Notes: generated by a model not told the origin, from the letters alone. 64,000 bases of DNA from Vreelandella zhaodongensis (GCF_013415115.1 NZ_JACCDD010000011.1:16571-80570); one strand, 5' to 3'; positions 27,263-36,781 are shown, counted from the first letter of the stretch. Numbers and translations: made by a program.

Positions 27263-27703
27263 GTGAAGGAATTACCCTATCAGGCCAAAGCAGTCATCGG
27301 CCGCCGTGAAATGGTGACGTTACCTGAATTAGGGCTTCACCTGTGCTGCAAAGCTGACACCGGCGCTCGCACGTCTGCGCTGCATGCCGAAGAGATCGAA
27401 ACCCATGAAGATGCCGAGGGTCAGCTATGGGTTAGCTTTGTTACGCATAGTGGTGGCCCTCAGACGCCTGCTCACCGTTACCAACTTCATTTACACGACA
27501 GGCGGCGTATTACCAGTTCTAATGGGCATAGTGAGTGGCGCTATGTTATTCGCACCCCGATGCAGTTGGGTGAATTGAATTTTCCGGTTGAATTAACCCT
27601 GACTGACCGTAGCAATATGCGCCACCCCATGCTGCTTGGGCGTCGCGCTATGCGACGTTTGCTTGTAGCGCCTGGGGCTGCATTTTTGCACGGCGAGCCT
27701 TAA
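27263..27703 (+). CDS. rimB: RimB-like retropepsin-type protease (ATP-dependent zinc protease family)
   Basis: A 146-residue member of the DUF785 family, a single-domain aspartic protease fold. The catalytic Asp-Thr-Gly is visible in CKADTGARTSALHA, and the second half has a typical HPMLLGRRAM hydrophobic block. In Pseudomonas fluorescens RimB acts with RimK to tune glutamate tails on ribosomal protein S6; the gene here is 38 bp upstream of rimK, in keeping with that role. I chose the GTG at 27263 because AAGGAG lies 6 bases upstream; an ATG at 27242 is in frame but has no ribosome site. Confidence 0.85.
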   Translation: MKELPYQAKAVIGRREMVTLPELGLHLCCKADTGARTSALHAEEIETHEDAEGQLWVSFVTHSGGPQTPAHRYQLHLHDRRRITSSNGHSEWRYVIRTPMQLGELNFPVELTLTDRSNMRHPMLLGRRAMRRLLVAPGAAFLHGEP

Positions 27704-27741
27704 ACTAACTTATTAGCCTTCTTTTTGGCCCGGAGCCCTGC

Positions 27742-28650
27742 ATGCATATTGCCCTGCTTTCGCGTAATCGCAATCTATACTCTACTCGCCGCCTTATTGA
27801 GGCCGCCGAGCAGCGTGGGCACACCGCTCGCGTGGTCGACACGCTGCGCTGCTATATGAGCATCGCCTCCCACCACCCATCGATTCATTACAAGGGGGCA
27901 GAAATTGAGCCCTTTGATGCCGTCATCCCCCGCATTGGCGCATCCGTTACGTTTTATGGCTGTGCCGTTCTGCGTCAATTTGAAATGATGGGCACTTACG
28001 TCATTAATGACTCTGTTGCCATCACCCGCTCGCGGGATAAGCTGCGCTCGTTACAGCTCTTATCTCGGAAAGGGCTGGGCTTGCCCATCACGGGCTTCGC
28101 TCACTCCCCCGACGACATCCCTGATCTTATTACCATGGTCAAAGGCGCACCGTTAGTCATCAAGCTGCTGGAAGGCACTCAGGGTATTGGTGTTGTGCTC
28201 GCCGAAACTAACCAGGCAGCTGAGTCGGTTATTCAAGCCTTTATGGGCATGAAAACCAACATCATGGTTCAGGAGTACATCAAAGAGGCTCGTGGTGCCG
28301 ATATTCGCTGCTTGGTGATCGGCGATAAAGTGGTCGCATCAATGAAGCGCCAGGCAGCCGAAGGCGAGTTCCGCTCCAACCTACACCGTGGCGGCACTGC
28401 CAGCGTCATCCGCATCACACCGGAAGAGCGCTCTACTGCTATCCGCGCCGCAAAAGCCATGGGGCTCCGAGTAGCCGGTGTCGATCTACTTCGTTCCAAT
28501 CATGGGCCGGTCATTATGGAGGTCAACTCATCCCCTGGGTTACAGGGTATTGAGAATGCCACCGGTAAAGATATTGCAGGTATGATCATTGAGCACATTG
28601 AAAAGAACGCTGTACCTGCACGGAAAGCGCCCCCCAAGCCTAAAGGTTAA
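27742..28650 (+). CDS. rimK: ribosomal protein S6--L-glutamate ligase
   Basis: An ATP-grasp ligase that adds glutamate to the C-terminus of ribosomal protein S6. Diagnostic blocks are [60 protein letters not shown] (ATP-grasp), [11 protein letters not shown] and [15 protein letters not shown] (metal-binding Glu and Asn). The length of 302 residues is standard. It follows rimB and precedes an uncharacterised 148-residue gene in the same direction. No rimA-like c-di-GMP phosphodiesterase is present nearby. Confidence 0.96.
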   Translation: MHIALLSRNRNLYSTRRLIEAAEQRGHTARVVDTLRCYMSIASHHPSIHYKGAEIEPFDAVIPRIGASVTFYGCAVLRQFEMMGTYVINDSVAITRSRDKLRSLQLLSRKGLGLPITGFAHSPDDIPDLITMVKGAPLVIKLLEGTQGIGVVLAETNQAAESVIQAFMGMKTNIMVQEYIKEARGADIRCLVIGDKVVASMKRQAAEGEFRSNLHRGGTASVIRITPEERSTAIRAAKAMGLRVAGVDLLRSNHGPVIMEVNSSPGLQGIENATGKDIAGMIIEHIEKNAVPARKAPPKPKG

Positions 28651-28738
28651 GGGGTACAGGCAAAAATAATCCGCATTAGGGGTGGCAAATCAGCGCTGCC
28701 ACCCCCACAATCTGCGTCACCGAAGGAGGTAGACGCTC

Positions 28739-29185
28739 ATGTTTCTCGACAATCGCCAAGTGGCGATGGACAGCGTGCTGGAAGCGCTGGCCGACAGCAT
28801 TGATTATTTCCAGGATAATATCGAACGCCTGCGCCCCAGCCTGCGTGATGCACTTAAACCGCACTATACGAAGCGGTTAGAACAGATGCGTAAGCTTCAG
28901 GAGCTCGCTCGTGCCCATTTAAAAATGCTCCCACGGGAGGCAGACGTCGAACGCGATGACTTTTTATGGCTATGGAGCCGCTTGAAAAGTTTTGTGGGCA
29001 ATGATAGCCAAGTATTAATCAATGAGCTGTTGGAACAAGAGCGTGTACTGATGCAGGCACTGTCGACGCTGTTTACTCACCCACTGCCAGACCCTATCGA
29101 GCCCGTGGTAGATGAGTGCATGCAAGGATGCCGTAAGCTGATTCGCGAACTATACAGCCTGCAAAAACGCAAAATACACCGCTAG
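28739..29185 (+). CDS. helical protein of unknown function downstream of rimK
   Basis: A 148-residue, strongly helical, charged protein with no membrane segment (starting MFLDNRQVAMDSVLEALADS). I do not recognise the family. A very strong ribosome site (AAGGAGG) precedes the ATG. It is 88 bp after rimK in the same direction and may be cotranscribed, but the spacing is wide enough for its own promoter. Two cysteines near the C-terminus (DECMQGCRK) are the only notable residues. Confidence 0.75.
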   Translation: MFLDNRQVAMDSVLEALADSIDYFQDNIERLRPSLRDALKPHYTKRLEQMRKLQELARAHLKMLPREADVERDDFLWLWSRLKSFVGNDSQVLINELLEQERVLMQALSTLFTHPLPDPIEPVVDECMQGCRKLIRELYSLQKRKIHR

Positions 29186-29194
29186 GCTAGCTTC

Positions 29195-29971
29195 TTAATG
29201 GTCCGTCACCTGCCTCGGTGGCGGCGCCAATCTCACTGCCGCATGGCGATTCAACTCAACGCTTTTCATGGGTGAGTTGGCAGCTTCGTCAAACGCTGGT
29301 TCTGCGCTTTTCAACTCAATAGGCTCAGCGGGCCCCAAAAAATACGGCTCTCTTCCCCATAAAAAAAGATCGCCCAGTGTCGCTACCCGGGCTGCCCACT
29401 CGCGCATTTTTAAACGCCACTCTCCCGTTGCTGGCTCATCTTCAGCAACGCAGCCCGTAACGTCCATTCCCAGTGCACGCCCAATAAAGACGGCACGAGG
29501 AAGATGCCAGCTTTGCGTCACCAGCAGCGCATTATCCAATTGAAAGACATCCCGAGCACGCACGAGCGTGTCATAGGTGCTAAATCCAGCAAAATCCATG
29601 GTCAGCTGGTCAGCAGGCACGCCGCGTCGATTGAGGTCGCGCCACATGGCGCGGGGTTCATTGTATGATTGAGTACGATTATCACCAGAGATAAGCAGAT
29701 GACTCACTCGCTGATCGGAAATCAACTGAGCAGACGTTCGCATACGGGAGTGGAAATAGGGGTTGCGAAAGCCGCTACGCGTCCAATTGGAAGTACCAAA
29801 CACAATGGCTACATCAGTCGGGCGACACTCGTTAATGTTATCGTCAATGTAGCGAGCGGTGCTGGCGAGCACCCAAAAATTGCCAACTATAAACAGTAAT
29901 GTCGCCAGCAGCAGCATGGCCCCTAGCGACATTAAAAACCGTTTTGCGTAACGTAATAACAAGCTGTGCAT
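29195..29971 (-). CDS. SanA-like DUF218 envelope protein
   Basis: An inner-membrane protein with one N-terminal helix (about residues 9-36) and a periplasmic DUF218 domain. The blocks DVAIVFGTSN, HLLISGDNR, YNEPRAMW and LLVTQSWHLPRAVFIGRALGM are typical of SanA, which in E. coli affects envelope permeability to vancomycin at high temperature. The C-terminal 45 residues are unconserved. I chose the ATG at 29971 (GGGGAG 4 bases upstream) over a TTG at 29986. It begins 19 bp after sufT and may be read from the suf transcript. Confidence 0.85.
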   Translation of the reverse strand: MHSLLLRYAKRFLMSLGAMLLLATLLFIVGNFWVLASTARYIDDNINECRPTDVAIVFGTSNWTRSGFRNPYFHSRMRTSAQLISDQRVSHLLISGDNRTQSYNEPRAMWRDLNRRGVPADQLTMDFAGFSTYDTLVRARDVFQLDNALLVTQSWHLPRAVFIGRALGMDVTGCVAEDEPATGEWRLKMREWAARVATLGDLFLWGREPYFLGPAEPIELKSAEPAFDEAANSPMKSVELNRHAAVRLAPPPRQVTDH

Positions 29972-29989
29972 CCAGCTCCCCAGCAAGGG

Positions 29990-30559
29990 TTAGAACATGC
30001 CGAGCTCTAGCTTGGCCTCGTCGCTCATCATGTCACGACTCCAGGGTGGGCTGAAGACAATCTCAGTGTGCACCTTATTAATCTGTGGCGCCCCTAAAAT
30101 TTTATTACGCGCATCGGCAGCAATCACATCGCCCATTCCGCAGCCAGGCGCAGTAAGCGTCATGCGGATAGTAACCATGCGCTCACCACTGATCAAACGC
30201 TCAATCCGGCAGCCATAGACCAGCCCAAGGTCAACAATATTGACCGGTATTTCCGGATCAAAACAGGTGCGCAACTGATCCCACACGAACTGCTCTATTT
30301 CTTCATCGTTGGCATTTTCCGGAAGCGTTGGGCGCGGCAGGGGCTCAAGACCTAACGCGTCCAGATGCCGTCCCTCAATCAAGAACAATCGCCCTTCAAA
30401 GCCGACGCTCACCGAACTACCTTTGGCTTGCATAACGCTAACGATGCTGTCTTCTACCAACGTTTCCGTTTTGCCAAACGGGATCGCAATGGCGTCGACA
30501 TCACGTTGAAGCGGCAATTTTTGGCCTCGTTCAAGGCTGGCCACTTGCTCGATATCCAT
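29990..30559 (-). CDS. sufT: iron-sulfur assembly protein SufT
   Basis: A 189-residue protein with the MIP18/DUF59 core. The C-terminal half contains PEIPVNIVDLGLVYGCRIE and TLTAPGCGMGDVIAADA, whose Cys is expected to touch a cluster or metal. SufT helps maturation of Fe-S enzymes and is a frequent member of suf operons. Start: the ATG at 30559 has AAGGAC upstream, 22 bp after the sufS stop; a longer frame runs into sufS and is rejected. There is no SufE or SufU nearby to act on SufS. Confidence 0.93.
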   Translation of the reverse strand: MDIEQVASLERGQKLPLQRDVDAIAIPFGKTETLVEDSIVSVMQAKGSSVSVGFEGRLFLIEGRHLDALGLEPLPRPTLPENANDEEIEQFVWDQLRTCFDPEIPVNIVDLGLVYGCRIERLISGERMVTIRMTLTAPGCGMGDVIAADARNKILGAPQINKVHTEIVFSPPWSRDMMSDEAKLELGMF

Positions 30560-30581
30560 AACTGTCCTTAAATGACGGCCT

Positions 30582-31847
30582 TTAACGTACCATACCAATC
30601 ACACGATTAAGCGCGGCGACAAAGATATCCACCTCTTCCAAGGTGTTGTAGGCGGCAAAAGATGCACGGCAGGTAGCATCGACACCAAAATGGTGTAGCA
30701 GCGGCTGCGCACAGTGGTGGCCGGTACGAATAGCCACACCTAGCTGGTCAATCAGCAAGCCAATATCTTGAGAATGCGCCCCTTCAACCACAAAGGACAG
30801 CACACCTGCCTTATTAGGCGCAGTACCAAGAATGCGTAAGCCATCAATTCGGCTCACCTCTTCCGTTGCATGCGTCAGCAAGACAGCTTCCCATGCGCCA
30901 ATGGCATCGACACCCACACTATCCATCCACTCTAAGGCGCGGCCAAGGGCAATCACTTCTGCGATCGCGGGAGTGCCTGCTTCAAATTTATGCGGAATAT
31001 CCGCAAAGGTGGATCCGGCGTCAAAGGAGACCGTTTTGATCATCTCACCACCGCCCTGCCAAGGCGGCATCGCCTCTAACAAGGCTTTTTTGCCATAAAG
31101 CACACCCACGCCAGTAGGGCCATAAACCTTATGCCCTGAAAAGGCATAAAAATCAGCATCGATATCGTGCACATCGACCGTCTGATGAGGCGCAGCCTGA
31201 GCACCGTCCACCAGAATAAGCGCACCGTACTGATGGGCAAGTGTTGCCATCTCTTTTACTGGGTTAATGGTACCCAGCGCATTCGACACATGGTTCACCG
31301 CCACCAGCTTAGTGCGCTCACTGAGCAGCGCGCGGTACGCCGCCAAGTCTAACGCCCCATTGGTGTCAACGGGAATGACTTTGATAGTAAAACCAATTTC
31401 AGCCGCCAACAGTTGCCAGGGCACAATATTAGAGTGGTGCTCCAACATTGAAATCAGCACTTCATCGCCAGCAGTGAGCTGTTGGCGGCCCCAGCTTTGA
31501 GCCACCAGATTAATCGCTTCCGTCGTGCCCCGCGTAAAGATAATTTGACGCGCATCGTCTGCATTGAGAAACGCCTTAACACGGTGTCGCGTGGCTTCAA
31601 ATGCCGCTGTCGCCTCATCAGACAACGTATGCAGGCCCCGATGAATATTGGCGTTGTAGCGCGAATAGTAGTCGCTGAACACGTCAATCACCTGCTGGGG
31701 CGTCTGACTGGTGGCGGCATTGTCTAAATACACCAACGGCTTCCCGTGAACTTCCCGTTTTAATACCGGGAAATCGTCGCGCAGCGCCTCGACGTTATAC
31801 GTCGCGGGTGCGAGCACGGTGGGTTTCTCAATCACGCTATGGGGCAT
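30582..31847 (-). CDS. sufS: cysteine desulfurase SufS
   Basis: A PLP enzyme that takes sulfur from cysteine for Fe-S clusters. The PLP lysine is in the FSGHKVYGPTG block, the active Cys379 is in RTGHHCAQP, and VYLDNAATSQTP opens the fold. The length of 421 residues is standard for group II desulfurases. It lies 30 bp after sufD and before sufT. The ribosome site CAAGGAG precedes the ATG. A dedicated sulfur acceptor (SufE/SufU) is not encoded in the window. Confidence 0.97.
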   Translation of the reverse strand: MPHSVIEKPTVLAPATYNVEALRDDFPVLKREVHGKPLVYLDNAATSQTPQQVIDVFSDYYSRYNANIHRGLHTLSDEATAAFEATRHRVKAFLNADDARQIIFTRGTTEAINLVAQSWGRQQLTAGDEVLISMLEHHSNIVPWQLLAAEIGFTIKVIPVDTNGALDLAAYRALLSERTKLVAVNHVSNALGTINPVKEMATLAHQYGALILVDGAQAAPHQTVDVHDIDADFYAFSGHKVYGPTGVGVLYGKKALLEAMPPWQGGGEMIKTVSFDAGSTFADIPHKFEAGTPAIAEVIALGRALEWMDSVGVDAIGAWEAVLLTHATEEVSRIDGLRILGTAPNKAGVLSFVVEGAHSQDIGLLIDQLGVAIRTGHHCAQPLLHHFGVDATCRASFAAYNTLEEVDIFVAALNRVIGMVR

Positions 31848-31877
31848 CGATGACTCCTTGATTAGTCGTTGAGTGCG

Positions 31878-33218
31878 TTAATCGTTGAGCGCAGCCGCCG
31901 TTTCTACCAACCCAGCCAGGTTGAAGCGTTCCGGCAACCTGCCCGCCACCGCCAACTCTACCCGCTCGGCAATCACATCAAGCGCTACCTGTTCAAGTAC
32001 TTCGCCCGCAAATGCCAGTGTTAGCAGGCCTCGTGCGGTCGCTTTATCGATACCGCGGGTACGTAACGCATAAATCGCATCTTCATCCAGCTGCCCCGTG
32101 GTAGTGCCATGGGAGCACTTCACGTCATCAGCATAAATTTCAAGCTCAGGCTTGGCATCGATATGCGCGCGATCAGAAAGCAATAAGTTCTGGTTACTTT
32201 GGAAACCTTCGATCTTCTGGCTATCGCGCTTAACGTACACTTTACCGTTAAAGACGCCATGGGCGCGGTCATCCAAAATGCCTTTGTAGTTCTCATTCGA
32301 GAACGTGAGCGGCGCATTGTGATTAACCTTGGTGTGGTTATCCACATGTTGGCGACCCTGGCCGAAGAACAAGCCATAGAAGTTGGTTTCCGCACCTTGG
32401 CCATTCAGGTCACTAATAAGATCGTTGCGCACCAGCGCACCACCCAGATTCAAGTTATAGGAGCTATAACGGCTATCTCGGCTCTGCTCCACATGAATAC
32501 TAGCGACATGTAGATCGCCCAAGGGGGCTTCTTGCAACTTGTAGTGATTCAGAATCGTACCGCGATCAAGCATCAGCTCGGCAACCACGTTGGTAAAGTT
32601 GGCCGCATCGGCTTCACCGATATAGTGCTCAATCAACGTCGCTTCACTACGCCCTGCTGCTTCTACCAAGATGCGCGGATGGCACATCACGGGTGTTCCT
32701 GCACGGGACAAAAACTGCAGTAGGATGGGTTTTTCTACCACGGTGCCTGGTGCAATACGCACCACAGCACCCTCTTCCATAAACGCGGTGTTCAGCGCTG
32801 CGAACGGAGAGAAATCCACCCCCGTTAAACGCCCCAGAGGCCCACCCACAGCTTCGTGGTTATCAACTAGCGCCTTAGAGAGCGGCATTACCTGAACACT
32901 ACTTGGCAGTGCCTCTAAGTCCGAGAGTGCTGCAGAGAAAACACCATCTACAAACGTTAGCCGATACGCATCCAGCGGCAGCGTAAGCGCGGCCGCTTGC
33001 GCCTGAGAAAAGTCTGCATTTTCAGCTAGCGCAAAGTTGCCCTGGGCAATCGTGCGTACGTCGGTGTATTTCCACTCTTCATCGCGGCGAGTAGGAAACC
33101 CCATAGCTTCAAAGCGTGCAGCTCCCGCTTGGCGGCGAGCCGCAATCCAGGTGGGTTCCGCGCCGCGCTGTTGGCTACGCGCTGTTAGCGTGTCCAAAAA
33201 CGTTTGCGTATCGCTCAT
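31878..33218 (-). CDS. sufD: Fe-S scaffold subunit SufD
   Basis: Partner of SufB in the SufBCD scaffold. Typical blocks are RRDEEWKYTDVR near the N-terminus, YSSYNLNLGGALVRND, NHNAPLTFSNENYKG and the DDVKCSHGTTTGQLDEDAIYAL region with its conserved Cys and His. The start codon overlaps the sufC stop as ATGA, showing translational coupling. The length of 446 residues fits the family. Confidence 0.97.
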   Translation of the reverse strand: MSDTQTFLDTLTARSQQRGAEPTWIAARRQAGAARFEAMGFPTRRDEEWKYTDVRTIAQGNFALAENADFSQAQAAALTLPLDAYRLTFVDGVFSAALSDLEALPSSVQVMPLSKALVDNHEAVGGPLGRLTGVDFSPFAALNTAFMEEGAVVRIAPGTVVEKPILLQFLSRAGTPVMCHPRILVEAAGRSEATLIEHYIGEADAANFTNVVAELMLDRGTILNHYKLQEAPLGDLHVASIHVEQSRDSRYSSYNLNLGGALVRNDLISDLNGQGAETNFYGLFFGQGRQHVDNHTKVNHNAPLTFSNENYKGILDDRAHGVFNGKVYVKRDSQKIEGFQSNQNLLLSDRAHIDAKPELEIYADDVKCSHGTTTGQLDEDAIYALRTRGIDKATARGLLTLAFAGEVLEQVALDVIAERVELAVAGRLPERFNLAGLVETAAALND

Positions 33219-33964
33219 GCCGCAGACTCCTCAATACCTTCGTAGCCGTTGGCTTCCAGCTCTTTAGCAAGCTCAGCGTCGCCGCTCTTCACAATGCGGC
33301 CATCAACTAAAACGTGCACCTTATCCGGCACGATGTAGTCCAGCAGGCGCTGATAGTGAGTGACTAGTAAAATGGCGCGATCTTCAGCGCGAAGGCTATT
33401 AACGCCATCGGCAACCACTTTCATGGCATCAATATCAAGGCCGGAGTCAATTTCATCGAGCATGGCAAGCTTCGGCTGAAGCACCAGCATCTGAAGAATT
33501 TCGTTACGCTTTTTCTCACCGCCAGAAAAGCCTTCATTGACAGCACGCTGCAGGAAGCTGGCATCCATCTTCATAAAGCCCAACTTCTCTTTTACCAGCT
33601 TCATAAACTCAGGAGCGGGCATTTCCGCTTCACCGCGCGCTACACGCTGGGCATTAAGGGCGGCCTTCAGCAAGTAGATATTTTTGACCCCTGGGATTTC
33701 CACCGGATACTGGAAGCCAAGTAGCAGGCCTGCTTGGGCGCGCTCTTCAATTTCCATTTCAAGAACATCCTGGCCTTCAAAGGTAACGCTGCCTTGGGTT
33801 ACCTCGTAACCATCTTTACCGGCGATAACAGCCGATAAGGTAGATTTACCAGCGCCGTTGGGGCCCATGATGGCATGCACTTCACCTGCGTGGATGGTGA
33901 GTGTTAAGCCTTTCAAAATTTCTTTGCCGTCGACGGTGACGTGTAAATCGTTAACTTGCAACAT
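33215..33964 (-). CDS. sufC: SUF ABC-type ATPase SufC
   Basis: ATPase that drives conformational change in SufBCD. Walker A is GPNGAGKST, the signature motif is FSGGEKKRNEI, Walker B is LAMLDEIDSGLD, and the switch His lies in LLVTHYQRLL. The length of 249 residues is standard. It lies 73 bp from sufB and overlaps sufD by 4 bp. Confidence 0.98.
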   Translation of the reverse strand: MLQVNDLHVTVDGKEILKGLTLTIHAGEVHAIMGPNGAGKSTLSAVIAGKDGYEVTQGSVTFEGQDVLEMEIEERAQAGLLLGFQYPVEIPGVKNIYLLKAALNAQRVARGEAEMPAPEFMKLVKEKLGFMKMDASFLQRAVNEGFSGGEKKRNEILQMLVLQPKLAMLDEIDSGLDIDAMKVVADGVNSLRAEDRAILLVTHYQRLLDYIVPDKVHVLVDGRIVKSGDAELAKELEANGYEGIEESAA

Positions 33965-34037
33965 AGTGATAACCTTTTAAATGCTTGCGAATCGCTGGCG
34001 CGACGCCGATAAAGTAAATTGTAAAGTGTCGGAGCTA

Positions 34038-35480
34038 TTAGCCTACCGCCCCTTCCAACGTCACGCTCAGAAGCGCTTCGGCTTCTACCGCGAACTCCAT
34101 CGGCAGCTCTTGGAAAACGTCTTTACAGAAGCCGTTAACGATCATGCTGACCGCATCTTCCTCAGAAATTCCGCGACTTTGGCAGTAGAACAGCTGGTCT
34201 TCGCCGATCTTCGACGTAGTGGCTTCATGCTCAATCGTGGCGGTGCTGTTACCAATTTCTTGGTAGGGGAACGTATGCGCACCGCACTTATCGCCAATGA
34301 GCAACGAGTCACACTGGGTGAAATTACGCGCCCCTTTAGCACGGGGGCCAATTTTTACCAACCCTCGGTAGGATTGATCGCTCTTACCTGCTGAAATGCC
34401 TTTGGCAACAATATAGGAACGAGTACCTTCACCAATGTGGATCATTTTGGTACCGGTATCGGCCTGCTGACGGCCGTTGGTAACGGCCACGGAGTAGAAT
34501 TCCCCGATGCTGTCTTTACCACGCAGAACACAGGACGGGTATTTCCAGGTAATCGCTGAGCCGGTTTCTACTTGAGTCCAGCTAATGCGTGAACGATCAC
34601 CACGACAGTCGCCACGCTTGGTAACGAAGTTGTAAATGCCGCCTTTACCGTTTTCATCACCGGGATACCAGTTCTGAACGGTGGAGTACTTAATGTAGGC
34701 GTCGTCCAGGGCAACGAGCTCTACGACTGCTGCGTGAAGCTGATTTTCATCACGCATTGGCGCCGTACAACCTTCCAAATAAGACACCTGAGCACGGCTC
34801 TCACAGATAATCAGGGTACGCTCGAACTGACCTGTGTTAGCCGCGTTAATACGGAAATAGGTCGAAAGCTCCATTGGGCAAGTCACGCCCTCAGGAACAA
34901 ATACAAATGAACCATCAGTGAATACCGCCGAGTTCAGCGCAGCGAAATAGTTGTCAGCAACGGGAACGACGGTACCTAAATACTGCTTGATGAGTTCGGG
35001 GTAATCGCGGATTGCTTCAGAAATCGAGCAGAAAATAACGCCTGCTTCGCCCAGCTCCTTTTTAAAAGTGGTCGTCACCGATACTGAGTCAAATACGGCA
35101 TCGACCGCCACGCCTGCAAGCGCCGCACGCTCGTGCAGGGGAATACCTAGTTTCTCGTAGGTTTCCAACAGTTTGGGGTCTACTTCATCCAAACTTTGCG
35201 GACGGTCTTCCGGGCGTTTGGGTGCGCTGAAATAAGAGATGGATTGATAATCAATTGGAGGATAATCAAGATGCGCCCAGGATGGCTCTTTCATTTTCAA
35301 CCACTGACGATACGCATCTAGACGCCACTCCAGCATCCACTCCGGCTCGCCTTTCTTGTTAGAAATAAAGGCAATGGTGTTTTCATCCAGGCCAGGTGGC
35401 AGGGTGTCGCTTTCAATATCGGTTACAAAACCATCTTTATATTCGCGACGAACCAACTGTTCCATTTCTTCGCTTGCCAT
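34038..35480 (-). CDS. sufB: Fe-S scaffold subunit SufB
   Basis: Main scaffold for de novo Fe-S assembly. Visible motifs are [42 protein letters not shown] with its conserved Cys, and the C-terminal [20 protein letters not shown]. The length of 480 residues is typical. It is the first structural gene of the operon, 62 bp after the Rrf2-type regulator. Confidence 0.98.
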   Translation of the reverse strand: MASEEMEQLVRREYKDGFVTDIESDTLPPGLDENTIAFISNKKGEPEWMLEWRLDAYRQWLKMKEPSWAHLDYPPIDYQSISYFSAPKRPEDRPQSLDEVDPKLLETYEKLGIPLHERAALAGVAVDAVFDSVSVTTTFKKELGEAGVIFCSISEAIRDYPELIKQYLGTVVPVADNYFAALNSAVFTDGSFVFVPEGVTCPMELSTYFRINAANTGQFERTLIICESRAQVSYLEGCTAPMRDENQLHAAVVELVALDDAYIKYSTVQNWYPGDENGKGGIYNFVTKRGDCRGDRSRISWTQVETGSAITWKYPSCVLRGKDSIGEFYSVAVTNGRQQADTGTKMIHIGEGTRSYIVAKGISAGKSDQSYRGLVKIGPRAKGARNFTQCDSLLIGDKCGAHTFPYQEIGNSTATIEHEATTSKIGEDQLFYCQSRGISEEDAVSMIVNGFCKDVFQELPMEFAVEAEALLSVTLEGAVG

Positions 35481-35542
35481 GGTGATACCCTCCGGGCAGT
35501 TGGGTGGCGAGGTTAGCTCGCCGTCAATAGGGATAGCATTGC

Positions 35543-36001
35543 CTAAGCTGACGCCAGACTGATGCTTTGAATCGGTAACTGTACGGGTAATTTAATGGGG
35601 GTCGTGTCGGCCAGATGGGCCAGCGTCACGCTTTCAAGTAGCGTCCGAATCGCCAGCGATACGCGCTGCCAGTTGTCCGCGACACCGCAAGTAGCCGCTA
35701 AATCACACTCACCTTCTGCTTGACTGCATTCAGTCATTGCAACAGGCCCTTCGATGGCCGCAATGATATCGGCAGCGGTAATATGCGAGGCGGGCCTCGC
35801 TAAGCGATAGCCACCTTGCACACCACGCTGAGACACTAGAAGCCCAGCCTTCACCAGCATCTTCAAGGTCTTACTGACAGTAGGATGAGGTAGCTGCACC
35901 GCTTCAGCCAAATCAGCCGCCGCATGTGACGCCTGGGGATGGCGAGCAATCTGTGCCATCACTACAGCGGCATAGTCTGTCAGCCGAGAAAGCTTGAGCA
36001 T
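35543..36001 (-). CDS. Rrf2-family SUF operon regulator
   Basis: A winged-helix regulator of 152 residues. [19 protein letters not shown] and [32 protein letters not shown] are typical of the Rrf2/IscR fold. Three cysteines in [16 protein letters not shown] are spaced like the Fe-S ligands of IscR-type sensors, so it should read cluster status. I chose the ATG at 36001 (GGGAG 5 bases upstream) over 36013. A palindrome overlapping its own presumed +1 suggests autoregulation of the whole suf operon. It resembles the SufR-type subgroup found upstream of suf in gammaproteobacteria. Confidence 0.92.
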   Translation of the reverse strand: MLKLSRLTDYAAVVMAQIARHPQASHAAADLAEAVQLPHPTVSKTLKMLVKAGLLVSQRGVQGGYRLARPASHITAADIIAAIEGPVAMTECSQAEGECDLAATCGVADNWQRVSLAIRTLLESVTLAHLADTTPIKLPVQLPIQSISLASA

Positions 36002-36032
36002 ATTGACTCCCATTCGCCGTTTACGTTTGGCT

Positions 36033-36080
36033 TACCCGTTAATTGGGTACCATTTTAGTCCTGTATAAATTTGATGTGAA
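36033..36080 (-). promoter_or_regulatory. suf promoter with overlapping palindromic operator
   Basis: On the minus strand TTCACA (36075-36080) and TAAAAT (36052-36057) are spaced by exactly 17 bases, a good sigma70 promoter. A palindrome, TACCCGTTAATTGGGTA read on the plus strand (36033-36049), lies where transcription should start and is a candidate site for the Rrf2-type regulator. Confidence 0.6.
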
Positions 36081-36088
36081 GCCCTAGA

Positions 36089-36163
36089 GCAAAATCGTTA
36101 TCAATTTGTGCAAAATAACAGCACGTTCGACTCTGATAGCATCAAAAACAACAATCATTATCA
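36089..36163 (-). promoter_or_regulatory. two Fur-box-like sequences upstream of suf
   Basis: On the minus strand TGATAACGATTTTGC (36089-36103) lies just upstream of the -35, and TGATAATGATTGTTG (36149-36163) about 60 bp further. Both have a good left half of the TGATAATNATTATCA consensus and a poorer right half. They suggest iron control of suf. Confidence 0.4.
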
Positions 36164-36191
36164 TTTAAAATAACTATCAACGCCCTAAACG

Positions 36192-36220
36192 AAAAAAGCC
36201 CGCGAAGTCTCGCAGGCTTT
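36192..36220 (-). terminator. rho-independent terminator downstream of phnA
   Basis: On the minus strand AAAGCC-GCGA pairs with TCGC-GGCTTT around a 4-base loop with one mismatched pair, followed by a T-run. It lies about 110 bp past the phnA stop, on the far side of the 15-bp repeats. Confidence 0.7.
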
Positions 36221-36249
36221 AAGGGTGGGAGCAGCACATTGTGGTAGGT

Positions 36250-36339
36250 GCTATGTTTTGAGTTGCTATGTTTTGAGTTGCTATGTTTTGAGTTGCTATG
36301 TTTTGAGGTGCTATGTCTTTGGGCGACTATGCTTTTTTG
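36250..36339. repeat. 15-bp tandem repeat at the 3' end of phnA
   Basis: The unit GCTATGTTTTGAGTT occurs four times in a row from 36250 to 36309 (the fourth with a changed end), followed by a fifth diverged copy (GCTATGTCTTTGGGC) and a sixth, GACTATGCTTTTTTG, that contains the stop codon of phnA. The array seems to have grown from the gene end outwards. Confidence 0.9.
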
Positions 36340-36668
36340 ACAAATTCAGATTTCAGTTTCATGGGACCAATACCGTCGATCTTACAATCAATATCGTGAT
36401 CACCATCCACTAAACGGATATTTTTAACTTTGGTGCCTACTTTAACCACCAATGAACTGCCTTTGACTTTGAGGTCTTTGATGACGGTTACGCTGTCGCC
36501 GTCGGCCAGCCTATTACCGTTAGCATCACGAATACCAGAGCCAGCCTCTTCAGCGCCCTCTTCTGCTACTTTTGACCATTCGTTGCCGCATTCCGGGCAG
36601 ACATACTGGATACCATCATCGTAGGTAAATTCAGAGGCACAGGCAGGACAATTGGGTAGATCACTCAT
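36327..36668 (-). CDS. PhnA/YjdM zinc-ribbon protein
   Basis: A 113-residue protein with an N-terminal zinc ribbon ([13 protein letters not shown] and CPECGNEW) and the PhnA C-terminal domain ([16 protein letters not shown]). The family was once linked to phosphonate use, but no phosphonate genes are near and the true role is unknown. I chose the ATG at 36668 with GGAG 6 bases upstream over an upstream ATG at 36680. The stop codon lies within the last, diverged unit of a 15-bp tandem repeat that continues downstream. Confidence 0.93.
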   Translation of the reverse strand: MSDLPNCPACASEFTYDDGIQYVCPECGNEWSKVAEEGAEEAGSGIRDANGNRLADGDSVTVIKDLKVKGSSLVVKVGTKVKNIRLVDGDHDIDCKIDGIGPMKLKSEFVKKA

Positions 36669-36781
36669 AACAGGCTCCAACGCATCAGACTAATACACAG
36701 GGCTTAGAAAGCGGTGGAGCCTACACGGCTTGAGCACAATACTCCAGTTGGATACGTCAAGGTGCTATCGATACAGCATTA

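Noticed and set aside
36225..36413. A plus-strand frame coding a repeated Cys-Tyr-Val-Leu-Ser peptide
   Set aside because: It is made by the 15-bp repeats and runs antisense into phnA; there is no ribosome site.
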